From Shewanella sp. CG12_big_fil_rev_8_21_14_0_65_47_15 (GTDB lineage: Bacteria; Pseudomonadota; Gammaproteobacteria; Enterobacterales; Shewanellaceae), in contig NZ_PFGL01000072.1 of the NCBI RefSeq assembly GCF_002783505.1, forward strand, positions 1 through 49,841: a stretch of 49,841 nt of DNA, in the 5' to 3' direction. The notes under the pieces were generated by a model. It was not told the DNA's origin. It made no database searches and saw only the letters and a program-made list of their open reading frames with translations. Made by a program: the position numbers and the translations under genes. Positions within the stretch are counted from its first letter, which is position 1, and each line of letters begins with the position of its first letter. Positions 26,566 through 35,369 of this stretch are shown here, piece after piece.

Positions 26566-27681
26566 TTATGCCACAATCCACGCCGATTCCCAATCCTTAA
26601 ATACCGGATTAAACCCCTGCCGTTGCATCTGTTCGATCACTTGCTCGACGCTGCGATCATCACTTATCTCAAATTGATCGAGTTGACTGTCAGGCGCTTG
26701 ATAGCCCCCCGGTTGGGTCGAGCTTCCGGCACTGATTTGCGTGATCCCAAGGGGCAGTAGATTATCCCTCAGCTCAGGGCTTTCCCTTGTCGACATGCTG
26801 ATATCAAGCTGTTGATTAAAAAGTCTAAATGCACAAATCATTTGCACTAAACCTAGATCCGATAGCATGACTCTTGGGGTGATCCCGCCAGTACAGGGCC
26901 TTAACCTTGGCAGCGAAATACTAAAACGGGTACGCCAATAGCACCGCTCTAAATAATCGAGATGGTATCCCATCATTAACGCATCTAAACGCCAATCATC
27001 CAGCCCTAGTAATACCCCAAGACCTATTTTATCGACACCCGCCCTCGCTATCCTATCTGGAGTTTCCAAACGGTAGGCAAAATCCTGCTTTTTTCCCCGC
27101 GTATGATGTTTGGCATAGGTTTCTGGCTGATAGGTCTCCTGATAAATCATCACAGCATCTAAACCTAGCGCGACTAACTGGTGATAATGCTCCTCACCCA
27201 TGGGCTGGACCTCCATCGCCACATGGCTAAATTGCTGCTTTACCAGCGGCAACATTTGCTTGAAATAATCGATACCAACCTTAGTTTCATGCTCACCCGA
27301 CACCAGTAAGATCGAATCGAATCCCCTATCTTTGATAATGGCCATCTCGGCCATCAACTCCTGCTCATTCAAGGTTTTGCGTTTGAGTTTGTTACTCATG
27401 CTAAAGCCACAGTAATCACATTCATTGGCACAGAGGTTCGAGACGTATAGCGGTAAATACAGACCCAGATTCGCGCCAAATCGCTGCCGCGTAAGCGCCG
27501 CAGAGCGCTGCGCCATGGTTTCGATATAAGGTTCAGCCGCAGGTGATAGCAAGGCCAGTAGGCTACGTAAATCCCCTTCTGAACTCACTAACGCCCGCTC
27601 GACATCTTGGGCAGTGCAAGAATACAAATCGAGTAACAGTTTATCCCGTGGGATCTTGGCAAATTCAGCGACAAAACTCAT
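26566..27681 (-). CDS. thiH: 2-iminoacetate synthase ThiH
   Basis: ThiH is a radical SAM tyrosine lyase that makes dehydroglycine for the thiazole ring of thiamine under oxygen-poor conditions. The 371 residues match the family (E. coli 377). The cluster motif CANECDYCGFS gives CxxxCxxC near 83-90. Conserved EVQPMGEEHYHQLV and the QTYQPETYAKHH region follow. It overlaps thiG by 4 bases (ATGA) and is the last gene of the operon. I see no strong terminator after it. Use of ThiH rather than ThiO fits a facultative anaerobe. Confidence 0.95.
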   Translation of the reverse strand: MSFVAEFAKIPRDKLLLDLYSCTAQDVERALVSSEGDLRSLLALLSPAAEPYIETMAQRSAALTRQRFGANLGLYLPLYVSNLCANECDYCGFSMSNKLKRKTLNEQELMAEMAIIKDRGFDSILLVSGEHETKVGIDYFKQMLPLVKQQFSHVAMEVQPMGEEHYHQLVALGLDAVMIYQETYQPETYAKHHTRGKKQDFAYRLETPDRIARAGVDKIGLGVLLGLDDWRLDALMMGYHLDYLERCYWRTRFSISLPRLRPCTGGITPRVMLSDLGLVQMICAFRLFNQQLDISMSTRESPELRDNLLPLGITQISAGSSTQPGGYQAPDSQLDQFEISDDRSVEQVIEQMQRQGFNPVFKDWESAWIVA

Positions 27682-28442
27682 TGGTTTAAAAATCCCGTCA
27701 GAGGACTGGTCTGTACCGCGCCAGTTTGTACTCGGCCAAGCCCTGCTTCAAAGGCCCGTCTACCGCATTGCACCGCCTCCTTAAAACACTCGGCCATCAC
27801 TATCGGCGACGCGCTGCTGGCGATAGCTGTGTTAACGAGCACCGCATCGGCACCCAACTCCATTGCCCGCGCAGCCTGTGAAGGTGCGCCAATGCCGGCA
27901 TCGATCACCACTGGCACCCGCGCCTGCTCTATGATGATTTTTAAAAAGCTTTCGGTGACTAAACCTTGATTACTGCCAATCGGACTCGCCAGTGGCATAA
28001 CCGCGGCGCAGCCCACTTCTTCCAAGCGACGACATAGCACAGGATCGGCATGCACGTAGGGCAACACGATAAAGCCTTTCTCACAGAGGATCCTAGCCGC
28101 GGCTAAGGTTTCAATCGCATCGGGCATCAAGTACTTAGGATCCGGATGGATTTCGAGCTTAATCCACGAAGTACCCAGCATTTCACGGGCAAGCTCAGCG
28201 GCAAACACCGCTTCCTTGGCGTTTCTCGCCCCCGAAGTATTAGGCAATAGCCGTACACCCGCTTGGCGTAACGGCGTGAGCAAATCATTTAGCCCCATTT
28301 TGAAATCAATTCTTTTCATCGCAACTGTCACTAACTGCGATCGAGAAGCCGTTATCGCCTCGAGCATCACTTGGCTGTTACTGAATTTCCCCGTTCCGGT
28401 AAATAACCGCGATTCAAACTCCACATCGGCAATCTTTAACAT
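27678..28442 (-). CDS. thiG: thiazole synthase ThiG
   Basis: ThiG joins deoxyxylulose phosphate, dehydroglycine and ThiS thiocarboxylate into the thiazole phosphate. The 254 residues are normal. Visible family blocks are RLFTGTGKFSN near the N-terminus, WIKLEIHPDPKYLMPD, the MPLASPIGSNQGL phosphate loop and the VIDAGIGAPSQAARAMELGADAVLVNTAIA strand. It begins one base after the thiS stop and overlaps thiH by 4 bases, so the three are tightly coupled. Confidence 0.96.
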   Translation of the reverse strand: MLKIADVEFESRLFTGTGKFSNSQVMLEAITASRSQLVTVAMKRIDFKMGLNDLLTPLRQAGVRLLPNTSGARNAKEAVFAAELAREMLGTSWIKLEIHPDPKYLMPDAIETLAAARILCEKGFIVLPYVHADPVLCRRLEEVGCAAVMPLASPIGSNQGLVTESFLKIIIEQARVPVVIDAGIGAPSQAARAMELGADAVLVNTAIASSASPIVMAECFKEAVQCGRRAFEAGLGRVQTGAVQTSPLTGFLNQ

Positions 28443-28443
28443 A

Positions 28444-28647
28444 CTAGCCTCCCGCTACAGCTGAAAAAAGTTCTAACTTATCTTCATGTTGACAGAGAAT
28501 GGATTGCCAGCGATTGCGCGGAACCACCTCTGCATTCAACACGATAGCGACTGAATCGAGGGCAATATCTTGCGCAAGAACCACAGCCGCGATCGACGTC
28601 GGTTCAGTCAACGACTGTGGGACATTATTTATGTGAATTAAAATCAT
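28444..28647 (-). CDS. thiS: sulfur carrier protein ThiS
   Basis: ThiS is a ubiquitin-fold carrier that delivers sulfur as a C-terminal thiocarboxylate. I start at the ATG at 28647, directly after the stop of the preceding gene, giving 67 residues that begin MILIHINNVPQSL. The essential C-terminal Gly-Gly is present (AVAGG). Conserved VVLNAEVVPRNRW is seen in the middle. The longer frame to 28710 overlaps the upstream coding sequence and is unlikely. Confidence 0.94.
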   Translation of the reverse strand: MILIHINNVPQSLTEPTSIAAVVLAQDIALDSVAIVLNAEVVPRNRWQSILCQHEDKLELFSAVAGG

Positions 28648-28648
28648 A

Positions 28649-31369
28649 TCAAACCTCAAGACTATCTTTCTTTGATGATAGATAAGCCCCTTTGGGACCA
28701 CATACGTCACAGTGGGGATCCCGCGTTAATACAGCAGCGGTCCATGCAAGGGATTTAGCGTCAAAGCGCCAAAAACGCCCCAACAAGGCATTTTTAGGTG
28801 CATCACAACCGCAGTCCACACTCAGCAAGAGTTGCATGACCACCAAGGATTGCATTGACGCCATCACGCCAACGCTGGGCCCGAGTACGCCTTGGGTGCT
28901 GCAGCTCTGCGATACTCTCGTCTGCGCTGGGAAAATACAGTGATAACAACCACCGGAGGGAAACTGCATTTGGTCGACCGCAAGCAATTGGCCACTAAAT
29001 GCCGTGATTGATGCGCTGACTAAAGGTAAAGCCGCTTCGATACAGCTGCGATTAATGGCTTGGCGAGTCACAAAGTTATCGGTGCAGTCAAGCACAAGCA
29101 CTTTTTTACCCCATTGTTTTGCCTGAAAAATGTCAGCGAAGTGATGAGCAGAGGTTTCTGTATTAAATGCTGTTTCATGGGCAGTTACAGTGCAATGTGG
29201 CGCTAAATCATTAAGCTTTTGCTTGGCAACTCGCGCCTTATTGAGCCCAATATCGGCATCGTTGAATAACAATTGTCTTGGCAGATTCGAAACTTCAACC
29301 TTATCCATGTCGATTAAGGTCAAACTGCCAATACCTGCACAGGCCAGATATTGCGCCGCCAATTGCCCTAAGCCGCCAAGACCAACAATTACAACGTTGG
29401 CATCGGCCAGTTGCAATTGCCCTGCCTCACCGACTTCAGGCAGTAAGACTTGCCGAGAATAACGCATAAAATCGGCATCGCTGAGTGTTTTGCCACTGGC
29501 CGTCTCGCCATTATAAAGCGGTTTATTTGTGCTCATATTTGGCATGCACTTAGCACCCCAATATGGCTCCCAAGCTTGGCTTAGCTCTGCAAACGCTGCG
29601 ACAGGATCCTGAGCCTCGGTTATTGCCCGCACCACAGCAATATTGGCCACACCAGTGGCTTTCACCTTTGCTAAATTATCTAAGTCGATGCCGCCAATGG
29701 CGACCAAGGGATAATGGTCTTGGAGCAGCGCCACATAATGTGTAAGTTTTGCAAGCCCTTGGGGCGCCGAAGGCATTTGCTTCGTCGTGGTGGGGAATAT
29801 ATGCCCAAGCGCTATGTAGGATGGCAAGCATTGATGCGCCAATAACAGCTCGAAATAGCTGTGGCTCGATATGCCGAGCGCGAGTCCCGCCGCTTTTATG
29901 GCGACTAAGTCAGCCACAGCGAGATCTTCTTGGCCTAAATGCACCCCAAAAGCATGGTATTTTATCGCTAGCTGCCAGTGATCATTGATAAAAAGCTGTG
30001 CATTAAAATGCTTGCCTAAGGCAATGGCCGTTTGAATTTGTGCTTCTAATTCCGAGCCAACTAGCTCTGATTCGCCTAACTCACTCATATCTGTTTTTAT
30101 CCGTAACTGCAGGGTTTTAACGCCCGCAGCTAACAAACTCTCCAGCATGGTTAAGTCACTCACCACGGGATACACACCGAGATCGGCATCGAGCACTTTA
30201 AAACCCTGGGATAAAATATTTTGAGGTGCCGTCGAGGCTATTCTTACCTGAACCCTTGCCTGAGCTTTTGCCTGATCTGTTGCAAATAAAACTGTTGCTG
30301 CTAAATCACTCCCAACATCAAAGTTTTGCTTGTGATGATCGATAAAATTGCCATCCCACTGATTTATTTTGGCGTAGCGGGACAAGTCATTAGGCCAACC
30401 CGTGCGGGCCAATGGCCCAGGACCTTGCCCTAAACCAATCGCCGCGCTTAAGCCTTGACTCACGTAAGCTTTGGCAACAACCACCGCATCTTGCAATACA
30501 AAACCTTGCGCTAACACGGCGGCAATGGCCGATGACAAAGTGCAGCCGCTACCATGGTTATGACGGGTATTAACTCGCTGGCTCGCTAACCAGAAACGCC
30601 CATTTTGATGCAGCTCTGAGCTTGCGCGCACTTGACGACAAACCAGATAATCCTCGGCCAGATCAAGATCCCAGCCGTTGCTATCGAGAGTGATAATATG
30701 AGCTTGAGCTTGAGTTTTAGCATGAGTATCACCAAGAATATCAGCGCTGCCAAAGCTCACATCGCCCCCTTTGGCGAGCACACTGCAATCAAGACTCTGG
30801 GATAAAGTCAGTGCCGCGGCAGCGAATTGCGCTTTAGTCGAAACATCACTGTGGGTTAACCGCCCAAGTTCGAGCACATTGGGTGTGATAAGGTCGATTA
30901 AGCCTTTGAAAGGCTTAAAATCTAAGGCTGATTTGGCGGTACTTTTTATATCCAGACTGTTATCTACTGCTAACGCATCGCCACAGCTGGCGACCATCAC
31001 AGGATCGACAATCACAGGCACAGATGGATAGTGGATTTTAAAACTCGTCAACCAATCAGCCAGCAAGACTACTTGAGTTTGATCCGCCAGTAAGCCGATT
31101 TTAATCGCTTTGGGTGGCAAGTCTGAAACTAAAATCGTCAGCTGGGCCATTAACATCGCCGCCGATACGGGCTCAACTAAAGTGACCGCCACTGAGCTTT
31201 GCGCCGTCACTGTGGTGATCACGCTGCAACCGTGACAGCCCAAATCTTGAATTGTTGCTAGGTCCGCCTGAATACCGGCACCGCCGCCACTGTCTGAACC
31301 GGCTATGGTCCAAACAATCGCGGGGTGAGCAGTATTCATGGGCAGATTATCCCCATGAATACCTAGCAT
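28649..31369 (-). CDS. ThiD-ThiE-ThiF fusion protein
   Basis: A single 906-residue frame covering three thiamine enzymes. Residues about 14-290 are ThiD (HMP and HMP-phosphate kinase: WTIAGSDSGGGAGIQAD, then RHNHGSGCTLSSAIA). About 395-600 are ThiE, thiamine phosphate synthase (LQLRIKT, GVHLGQEDL, GHIFPTTTKQ, VAIGGI). From about 609 comes ThiF, the ThiS adenylyltransferase: glycine motif VVIVGLGGLGQL, catalytic Cys in SCSTQGVLGPS, and zinc cysteines CYHC and CDVC. All key motifs are intact. ThiD-ThiE fusions are known; the ThiF addition is less usual. Near the ThiE/ThiF junction an in-frame ATG at 29545, with another three codons on, could give separate ThiF. The start at 31369 has AGGA about 9 bases upstream; a second ATG at 31339 is possible. 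Confidence 0.9.
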   Translation of the reverse strand: MLGIHGDNLPMNTAHPAIVWTIAGSDSGGGAGIQADLATIQDLGCHGCSVITTVTAQSSVAVTLVEPVSAAMLMAQLTILVSDLPPKAIKIGLLADQTQVVLLADWLTSFKIHYPSVPVIVDPVMVASCGDALAVDNSLDIKSTAKSALDFKPFKGLIDLITPNVLELGRLTHSDVSTKAQFAAAALTLSQSLDCSVLAKGGDVSFGSADILGDTHAKTQAQAHIITLDSNGWDLDLAEDYLVCRQVRASSELHQNGRFWLASQRVNTRHNHGSGCTLSSAIAAVLAQGFVLQDAVVVAKAYVSQGLSAAIGLGQGPGPLARTGWPNDLSRYAKINQWDGNFIDHHKQNFDVGSDLAATVLFATDQAKAQARVQVRIASTAPQNILSQGFKVLDADLGVYPVVSDLTMLESLLAAGVKTLQLRIKTDMSELGESELVGSELEAQIQTAIALGKHFNAQLFINDHWQLAIKYHAFGVHLGQEDLAVADLVAIKAAGLALGISSHSYFELLLAHQCLPSYIALGHIFPTTTKQMPSAPQGLAKLTHYVALLQDHYPLVAIGGIDLDNLAKVKATGVANIAVVRAITEAQDPVAAFAELSQAWEPYWGAKCMPNMSTNKPLYNGETASGKTLSDADFMRYSRQVLLPEVGEAGQLQLADANVVIVGLGGLGQLAAQYLACAGIGSLTLIDMDKVEVSNLPRQLLFNDADIGLNKARVAKQKLNDLAPHCTVTAHETAFNTETSAHHFADIFQAKQWGKKVLVLDCTDNFVTRQAINRSCIEAALPLVSASITAFSGQLLAVDQMQFPSGGCYHCIFPAQTRVSQSCSTQGVLGPSVGVMASMQSLVVMQLLLSVDCGCDAPKNALLGRFWRFDAKSLAWTAAVLTRDPHCDVCGPKGAYLSSKKDSLEV

Positions 31370-31371
31370 AA

Positions 31372-33519
31372 TTAGGCTTCCTCGACTTCGGCGACAAGCT
31401 TGTCTTTCACCTGCTTATCTATCACCTGATAGATCTCGGCGCCCGAGGCGGTAAATTGTGCCGATTTTAGCGCCATCGCCGCTGCCAACTCCTGCGGTGT
31501 CTTGATTGTGACTTGCATCGCTACTGACGTTGTAGCTTGTATGACTTGCGCAGCCGCTTCAACTTGCTCCGCTTCTAAACCTGCGGCATAGGCGCGCACA
31601 TCCTGGGTGATTTTCATCGAACAGAATTTAGGGCCGCACATAGAGCAAAAATGCGCGACTTTAGCAGATTCCTGCGGTAAAGATTCATCGTGATAAGCCC
31701 GCGCGGTGTCAGGATCGAGTCCTAAGTTATATTGATCTTCCCAGCGGAATTCGAACCGCGCCTTTGCCAGCGCATTGTCGCGAATTTGCGCACTCGGATG
31801 ACCTTTCGCCACATCGGCGGCGTGGGCGGCAATCTTATAAGCAATCAAACCTTGCTTAACATCTTGTTTATTCGGTAATCCTAAATGTTCCTTTGGCGTG
31901 ACATAACACAACATAGCGCAGCCGTACCAAGCGATCATGGCCGCACCTATGCCGGAGGTAAAATGATCATACCCAGGTGCGATATCGGTAATTTGTGGGC
32001 CAAGGGTGTAAAACGGCGCCTCGTCGCAGTGAACTAACTGCTTGTCCATGTTCTCTTTAATAAGCTGCATCGGGATATGTCCCGGCCCTTCGATAATGGT
32101 TTGTACGTCGTATTCCCAGGCGATTTTGACTAGCTCACCTAAGGTTTCAAGCTCTGCAAACTGGGCGGCATCATTGGCGTCGGCAATCGAGCCTGGACGC
32201 ATACCATCACCTAAAGACAGGGATACATCGTAGGCGACGCAAAGCTCACAGATCTCACGAAAATGACTGTAGAGGAAGTTTTCCCTGTGGTGACTCAGGC
32301 ACCATTTGGCCATGATCGAACCGCCGCGGGACACGATCCCAGTGACGCGTTTAGCCGTCATCGGCACATAACGCAGCAGCACACCAGCATGGATAGTAAA
32401 GTAATCAACACCTTGCTCAGCTTGTTCAATCAAGGTATCGCGGAACACTTCCCAGGTTAAATCCTCTGCCACGCCGTTCACTTTCTCCAGCGCTTGATAA
32501 ATCGGCACTGTGCCTATGGGCACTGGCGAGTTACGGATAATCCATTCGCGGGTCTCGTGGATGTAACGACCCGTGGATAAATCCATGACAGTATCTGCGC
32601 CCCAACGGGTTGACCAGACGAGCTTTTCCACTTCTTCCTCGATGGAAGAAGTCACCGCCGAGTTACCAATATTGGCGTTCACTTTCACCAAAAAGTTACG
32701 CCCTATGATCATAGGTTCGGCTTCGGGATGGTTAATATTCAGCGGAATAATCGCGCGGCCACGGGCAACTTCGGCGCGGACAAATTCGGCGGTAATCGGC
32801 TCGCCGACTAAGGCACCAAAGGCTTCCCCCTTAGCTTTACGATTGAGGATTTCATCCTGTACTTGCGCGAGTGCCATGTTCTCGCGGATCGCCACATATT
32901 CCATTTCAGGAGTGATAATCCCTTGACGGGCATAGTGTAATTGACTGACTCGTTTGCCCTGCAGCGCTCTGCGTGGGCGGACAATGGCACTCGAACCTGC
33001 CTCAAAACGCAGATGGTCTAAACCATCATCGGCGAGTCTTTGTTGGGTAAAATCCGAGGTCGCACAGGCTAACACTTCAGTATCTTGACGCTCGACAATC
33101 CACGGTAACCTTAATTTACTTAAACCTTGGCGCACATTGATGTCGGCCTTGGGATCGGAATAAGGGCCAGCGCAATCGTACACGCGAATTGGTGGATTTT
33201 TTTCCATGATGGGCGCCTCAGCTGTACCGCCGACCAGGGTGTCAGTCTGCAGGATTTGCCGCATGCCAACACGAATATCGGCACTAGAGCCTTCGAGGTA
33301 AACCTTTTGTGAATTAGGATGTTGCAGTGGTGCTAACGTATCGATAAAGACTTGGGCCAGGGCGCGGGTTTCGCGGCGACTCGGCGCCTTAGGCACTGTT
33401 GATTGACTAGACTCGGCCGATTTATTAGGCACTGTCGATTTATTAGGAATTGTCGATTCTGGCGCTGTGCTCTCTATCGCATTGGCAGCTACAGCTGGGT
33501 TTTGGTTTGAACTGGACAT
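31372..33519 (-). CDS. thiC: phosphomethylpyrimidine synthase ThiC
   Basis: ThiC rearranges aminoimidazole ribotide to the thiamine pyrimidine using a 4Fe-4S cluster and SAM. The ATG at 33519 gives 715 residues, with the GTGAGA ribosome site 7 bases upstream; a GTG 12 bases earlier is the other in-frame choice. An N-terminal extension with Ser/Thr/Pro repeats (PNKS, TVPNKS) of about 55 residues precedes the core. Core motifs include DLSTGRYIHETREW, TIHAGVLLRY, RGGSIMAKWC and GPGHIPMQLI. The C-terminal cluster motif is CSMCGPKFCS. It is the first gene of the thi operon, behind a TPP riboswitch. Confidence 0.96.
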   Translation of the reverse strand: MSSSNQNPAVAANAIESTAPESTIPNKSTVPNKSAESSQSTVPKAPSRRETRALAQVFIDTLAPLQHPNSQKVYLEGSSADIRVGMRQILQTDTLVGGTAEAPIMEKNPPIRVYDCAGPYSDPKADINVRQGLSKLRLPWIVERQDTEVLACATSDFTQQRLADDGLDHLRFEAGSSAIVRPRRALQGKRVSQLHYARQGIITPEMEYVAIRENMALAQVQDEILNRKAKGEAFGALVGEPITAEFVRAEVARGRAIIPLNINHPEAEPMIIGRNFLVKVNANIGNSAVTSSIEEEVEKLVWSTRWGADTVMDLSTGRYIHETREWIIRNSPVPIGTVPIYQALEKVNGVAEDLTWEVFRDTLIEQAEQGVDYFTIHAGVLLRYVPMTAKRVTGIVSRGGSIMAKWCLSHHRENFLYSHFREICELCVAYDVSLSLGDGMRPGSIADANDAAQFAELETLGELVKIAWEYDVQTIIEGPGHIPMQLIKENMDKQLVHCDEAPFYTLGPQITDIAPGYDHFTSGIGAAMIAWYGCAMLCYVTPKEHLGLPNKQDVKQGLIAYKIAAHAADVAKGHPSAQIRDNALAKARFEFRWEDQYNLGLDPDTARAYHDESLPQESAKVAHFCSMCGPKFCSMKITQDVRAYAAGLEAEQVEAAAQVIQATTSVAMQVTIKTPQELAAAMALKSAQFTASGAEIYQVIDKQVKDKLVAEVEEA

Positions 33520-33552
33520 AAGCAATCTCACTTTAAAAAAATAGAGTTGCTT
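33520..33552 (-). promoter_or_regulatory. hairpin masking the thiC ribosome-binding site
   Basis: On the minus strand AAGCAA then CTC (33552-33544) can pair with GAG (33529-33527) and TTGCTT (33525-33520), leaving one bulged A and a 14-base AT-rich loop. The second arm contains the GAG of the GTGAGA ribosome site and runs right up to the ATG. It would fit a translational output of the upstream riboswitch. Prediction by eye. Confidence 0.5.
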
Positions 33553-33584
33553 GTCTGGAGACTTGAGTTGTTGATAGCTGAGTC

Positions 33585-33625
33585 AATCGAACCTAAATGC
33601 CGAAAAGGCACACTTAGGTTTCATT
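33585..33625 (-). promoter_or_regulatory. hairpin in the thiC leader
   Basis: On the minus strand AACCTAA plus TGCC can pair with GGCA plus TTTAGGTT around a TTTTC loop, with a small bulge. No T-run follows, so it is not a normal terminator; it may be part of the riboswitch expression platform. Confidence 0.4.
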
Positions 33626-33702
33626 GCTCAATAACGATTAAATCAGCCTGAATCATTTGTGATCTGTCCACTATGATCCACGATTTAATGGGTGTTATTA
33701 CG

Positions 33703-33786
33703 CTTGTTTCCTTCGCAGGTTTTAACCTGATCAGGTTCAACGGATCCCGAATAAACGGTCTCAGCCAAGAGGCACTCCGACAAGAT
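33703..33786 (-). ncRNA. TPP riboswitch (THI element)
   Basis: The minus strand carries the conserved THI-box blocks in order: GGAGTGCC, GGCTGAGA, GGGATCC, TTGAACCTGATC, AGGTTAA, CCTGCGAAGGAAACA. This is the thiamine pyrophosphate aptamer, about 185 bases upstream of the thiC start, and it should shut off the whole thi operon when TPP is abundant. The output is likely translational, because no hairpin with a T-run is seen before thiC. Confidence 0.96.
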
Positions 33787-33825
33787 GAGTGCGCAGTATA
33801 GACAGAAGCGGCAGCAACAAACAAG

Positions 33826-33961
33826 GAAAAAAGTAATTAAAAACCTTAACTACCAATCCAAAATAAAGATTCATAATTCATTGTTTTTAATTAATTAAAC
33901 TAAATTAAATTAAATTAACAAAGTTATAATTGGCGTGAAAATAAATCATAAAATAAAGTCA
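33826..33961. other. AT-rich promoter-side region with short AAATT repeats
   Basis: This stretch separates the riboswitch from the stop of the TonB-like gene. It is very AT-rich, with about three tandem copies of AAATT near 33899-33917. It probably holds the thi operon promoter, but I could not fix -35 and -10 boxes with confidence. Confidence 0.45.
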
Positions 33962-35074
33962 CTATTTATGGGGTTTGAGCATCATTTTATTTAATCGAGA
34001 TTGAATGGCATCATCAATCGCTTGATTGATTTTTTTGCCACTACAGTCAAATGGGAAGCCTAAATTTTCGGCGTAAGGATTAACTTGAGTGCCGACTTGT
34101 ACCACGCGATAACAAGTATCCCCTTTACGCACAATACGATTTGGATCTAAGGATAAATCTAGACTCGTTGCGCCACCGAAATCATCGGCATTAGGGACAA
34201 ATAACACTTCCATCTCAGGGCTCATTTCACTCATATTCGATTTCCGGGTGAATTTATCGGCCTGTTCAATCACGAGGTCATCGAGCGCTTGCTCGCGCTG
34301 ACGTTCAAAATAGTGCTGAGTGAATAAACTCATGCTTGAGCTTGTCGCTATTGTGCTTTCACCTTCTGCTGCGGGCGAACTCTCAGCGCCAAGCTGCGGC
34401 TTAATTTCTGTGGCATCCAACGTATTAGTTGGCTTTTTTGCCGCCTTTTCCGCGGGCTGAACTTCACTTTGGGCACTTGATTGAGATTGGCTCGATTGAG
34501 CGATGTCCGGTTTAACCGTATCTGGCTTCACTTTTTCCTGGTCTACTTTTCCCAGCTCTACCTTTTCAAGGACGGCTTTTTCAGCTGCAACATTTTCAGG
34601 CATGACCTTTTCAAGTGCAGCAGTTTCTGCCTTCTCTACCGCGGGAGCATAAATAAAGTAAGCTTTAAGCGCCGTTGCTTTAGGGCCACGGCTTTCGCTT
34701 TCCGTTAATCCAAAGGGATTTAACTGTGGACGCCACAAAATGCAGATAAGTAAAAATACACACGCATGTACTAGCAGCACAAAAAATAGCAGGCTAAATC
34801 CTTTAAGATATGGCTGACGAGCGCACAAAACGGATCCCGCCCCCAATGCCTGAACACGGGTTTGTAACGTACAAGACAGTTCAAATTGGGATTCAGACTC
34901 AGATACCAAAGCATCACCCTGATCACTGAGGTGATAGTCAAACACGATAAAAGTCTCACCTTCTGGCGATGTGAACGAAATAGGCACAGTACTATCAATA
35001 TCATCTCCGCTCGCTTTCGCGGTAGAAGATGTTGCAAATACAGGCATAGCTTGGGGCTGACGTTGAAAAGGCAA
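33962..35074 (-). CDS. single-span, TonB-like protein of unknown function
   Basis: A 370-residue protein. The likely start is TTG at 35074, because AAGGA lies 6-7 bases upstream; the next in-frame ATG (35047) has no ribosome site. About 90 cytoplasmic residues precede one membrane span (about 92-114). A Lys/Glu/Val/Pro-rich linker (about 145-195, with repeated EKV/DKV/KPD units) follows, then a Ser/Ala/Gln-rich part and a C-terminal globular segment with two cysteines (GDTCYRVVQVG and FPFDCSGKK). The plan resembles TonB and TolA, but the C-terminal domain does not match TonB by eye. Preceded by a 295-bp gap and divergent from the hemolysin III gene. Confidence 0.65.
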   Translation of the reverse strand: MPFQRQPQAMPVFATSSTAKASGDDIDSTVPISFTSPEGETFIVFDYHLSDQGDALVSESESQFELSCTLQTRVQALGAGSVLCARQPYLKGFSLLFFVLLVHACVFLLICILWRPQLNPFGLTESESRGPKATALKAYFIYAPAVEKAETAALEKVMPENVAAEKAVLEKVELGKVDQEKVKPDTVKPDIAQSSQSQSSAQSEVQPAEKAAKKPTNTLDATEIKPQLGAESSPAAEGESTIATSSSMSLFTQHYFERQREQALDDLVIEQADKFTRKSNMSEMSPEMEVLFVPNADDFGGATSLDLSLDPNRIVRKGDTCYRVVQVGTQVNPYAENLGFPFDCSGKKINQAIDDAIQSRLNKMMLKPHK

Positions 35075-35281
35075 AATCCATCCTTAGGTTTTGTGCGATA
35101 TTCATTGATACCGATGATGCTTAACGTGAAACGAATGCACTTTGTAAATGAATATTGAAAATGAATTATCTAATGATTGCATTTACTTGCGAGTGCTCAA
35201 TGCAGATTAGAGGAGACAAACAGGGCAAAGTTCAACGCGTATGTAACAGCTACAAGCGTAGTGCATACCCCAACCATTAAA

Positions 35282-35305
35282 TTAAGCTTACAAGTGTACG
35301 CTTAA
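35282..35305. promoter_or_regulatory. FabR-like inverted repeat upstream of the hemolysin III gene
   Basis: Ten-base arms TTAAGCTTAC and GTACGCTTAA, 4 bases apart, are complementary except for one position. The core reads AGC-TTACA-AG-TGTACGCT, close to the FabR operator as I remember it from E. coli (AGCGTACA-N2-TGTTCGCT type). It ends 64 bases before the start codon, in the promoter zone. Confidence 0.5.
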
Positions 35306-35369
35306 ATATGGTGATTTATTTTTCTAACTGATAGACTCGGTCATTATCGTTTGCGAGTGTGTATATACC

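Noticed and set aside
32573..32926. 117-codon plus-strand open frame inside thiC
   Set aside because: Antisense to strongly conserved ThiC core sequence, with no ribosome site and no family features.
33621..33824. 67-codon minus-strand open frame over the thiC leader
   Set aside because: It is a translation of the TPP riboswitch aptamer, which fully explains the conservation there.
33896..33920. AAATT short tandem repeat
   Set aside because: Only about three copies in a generally AT-rich stretch; likely simple sequence rather than a functional repeat.
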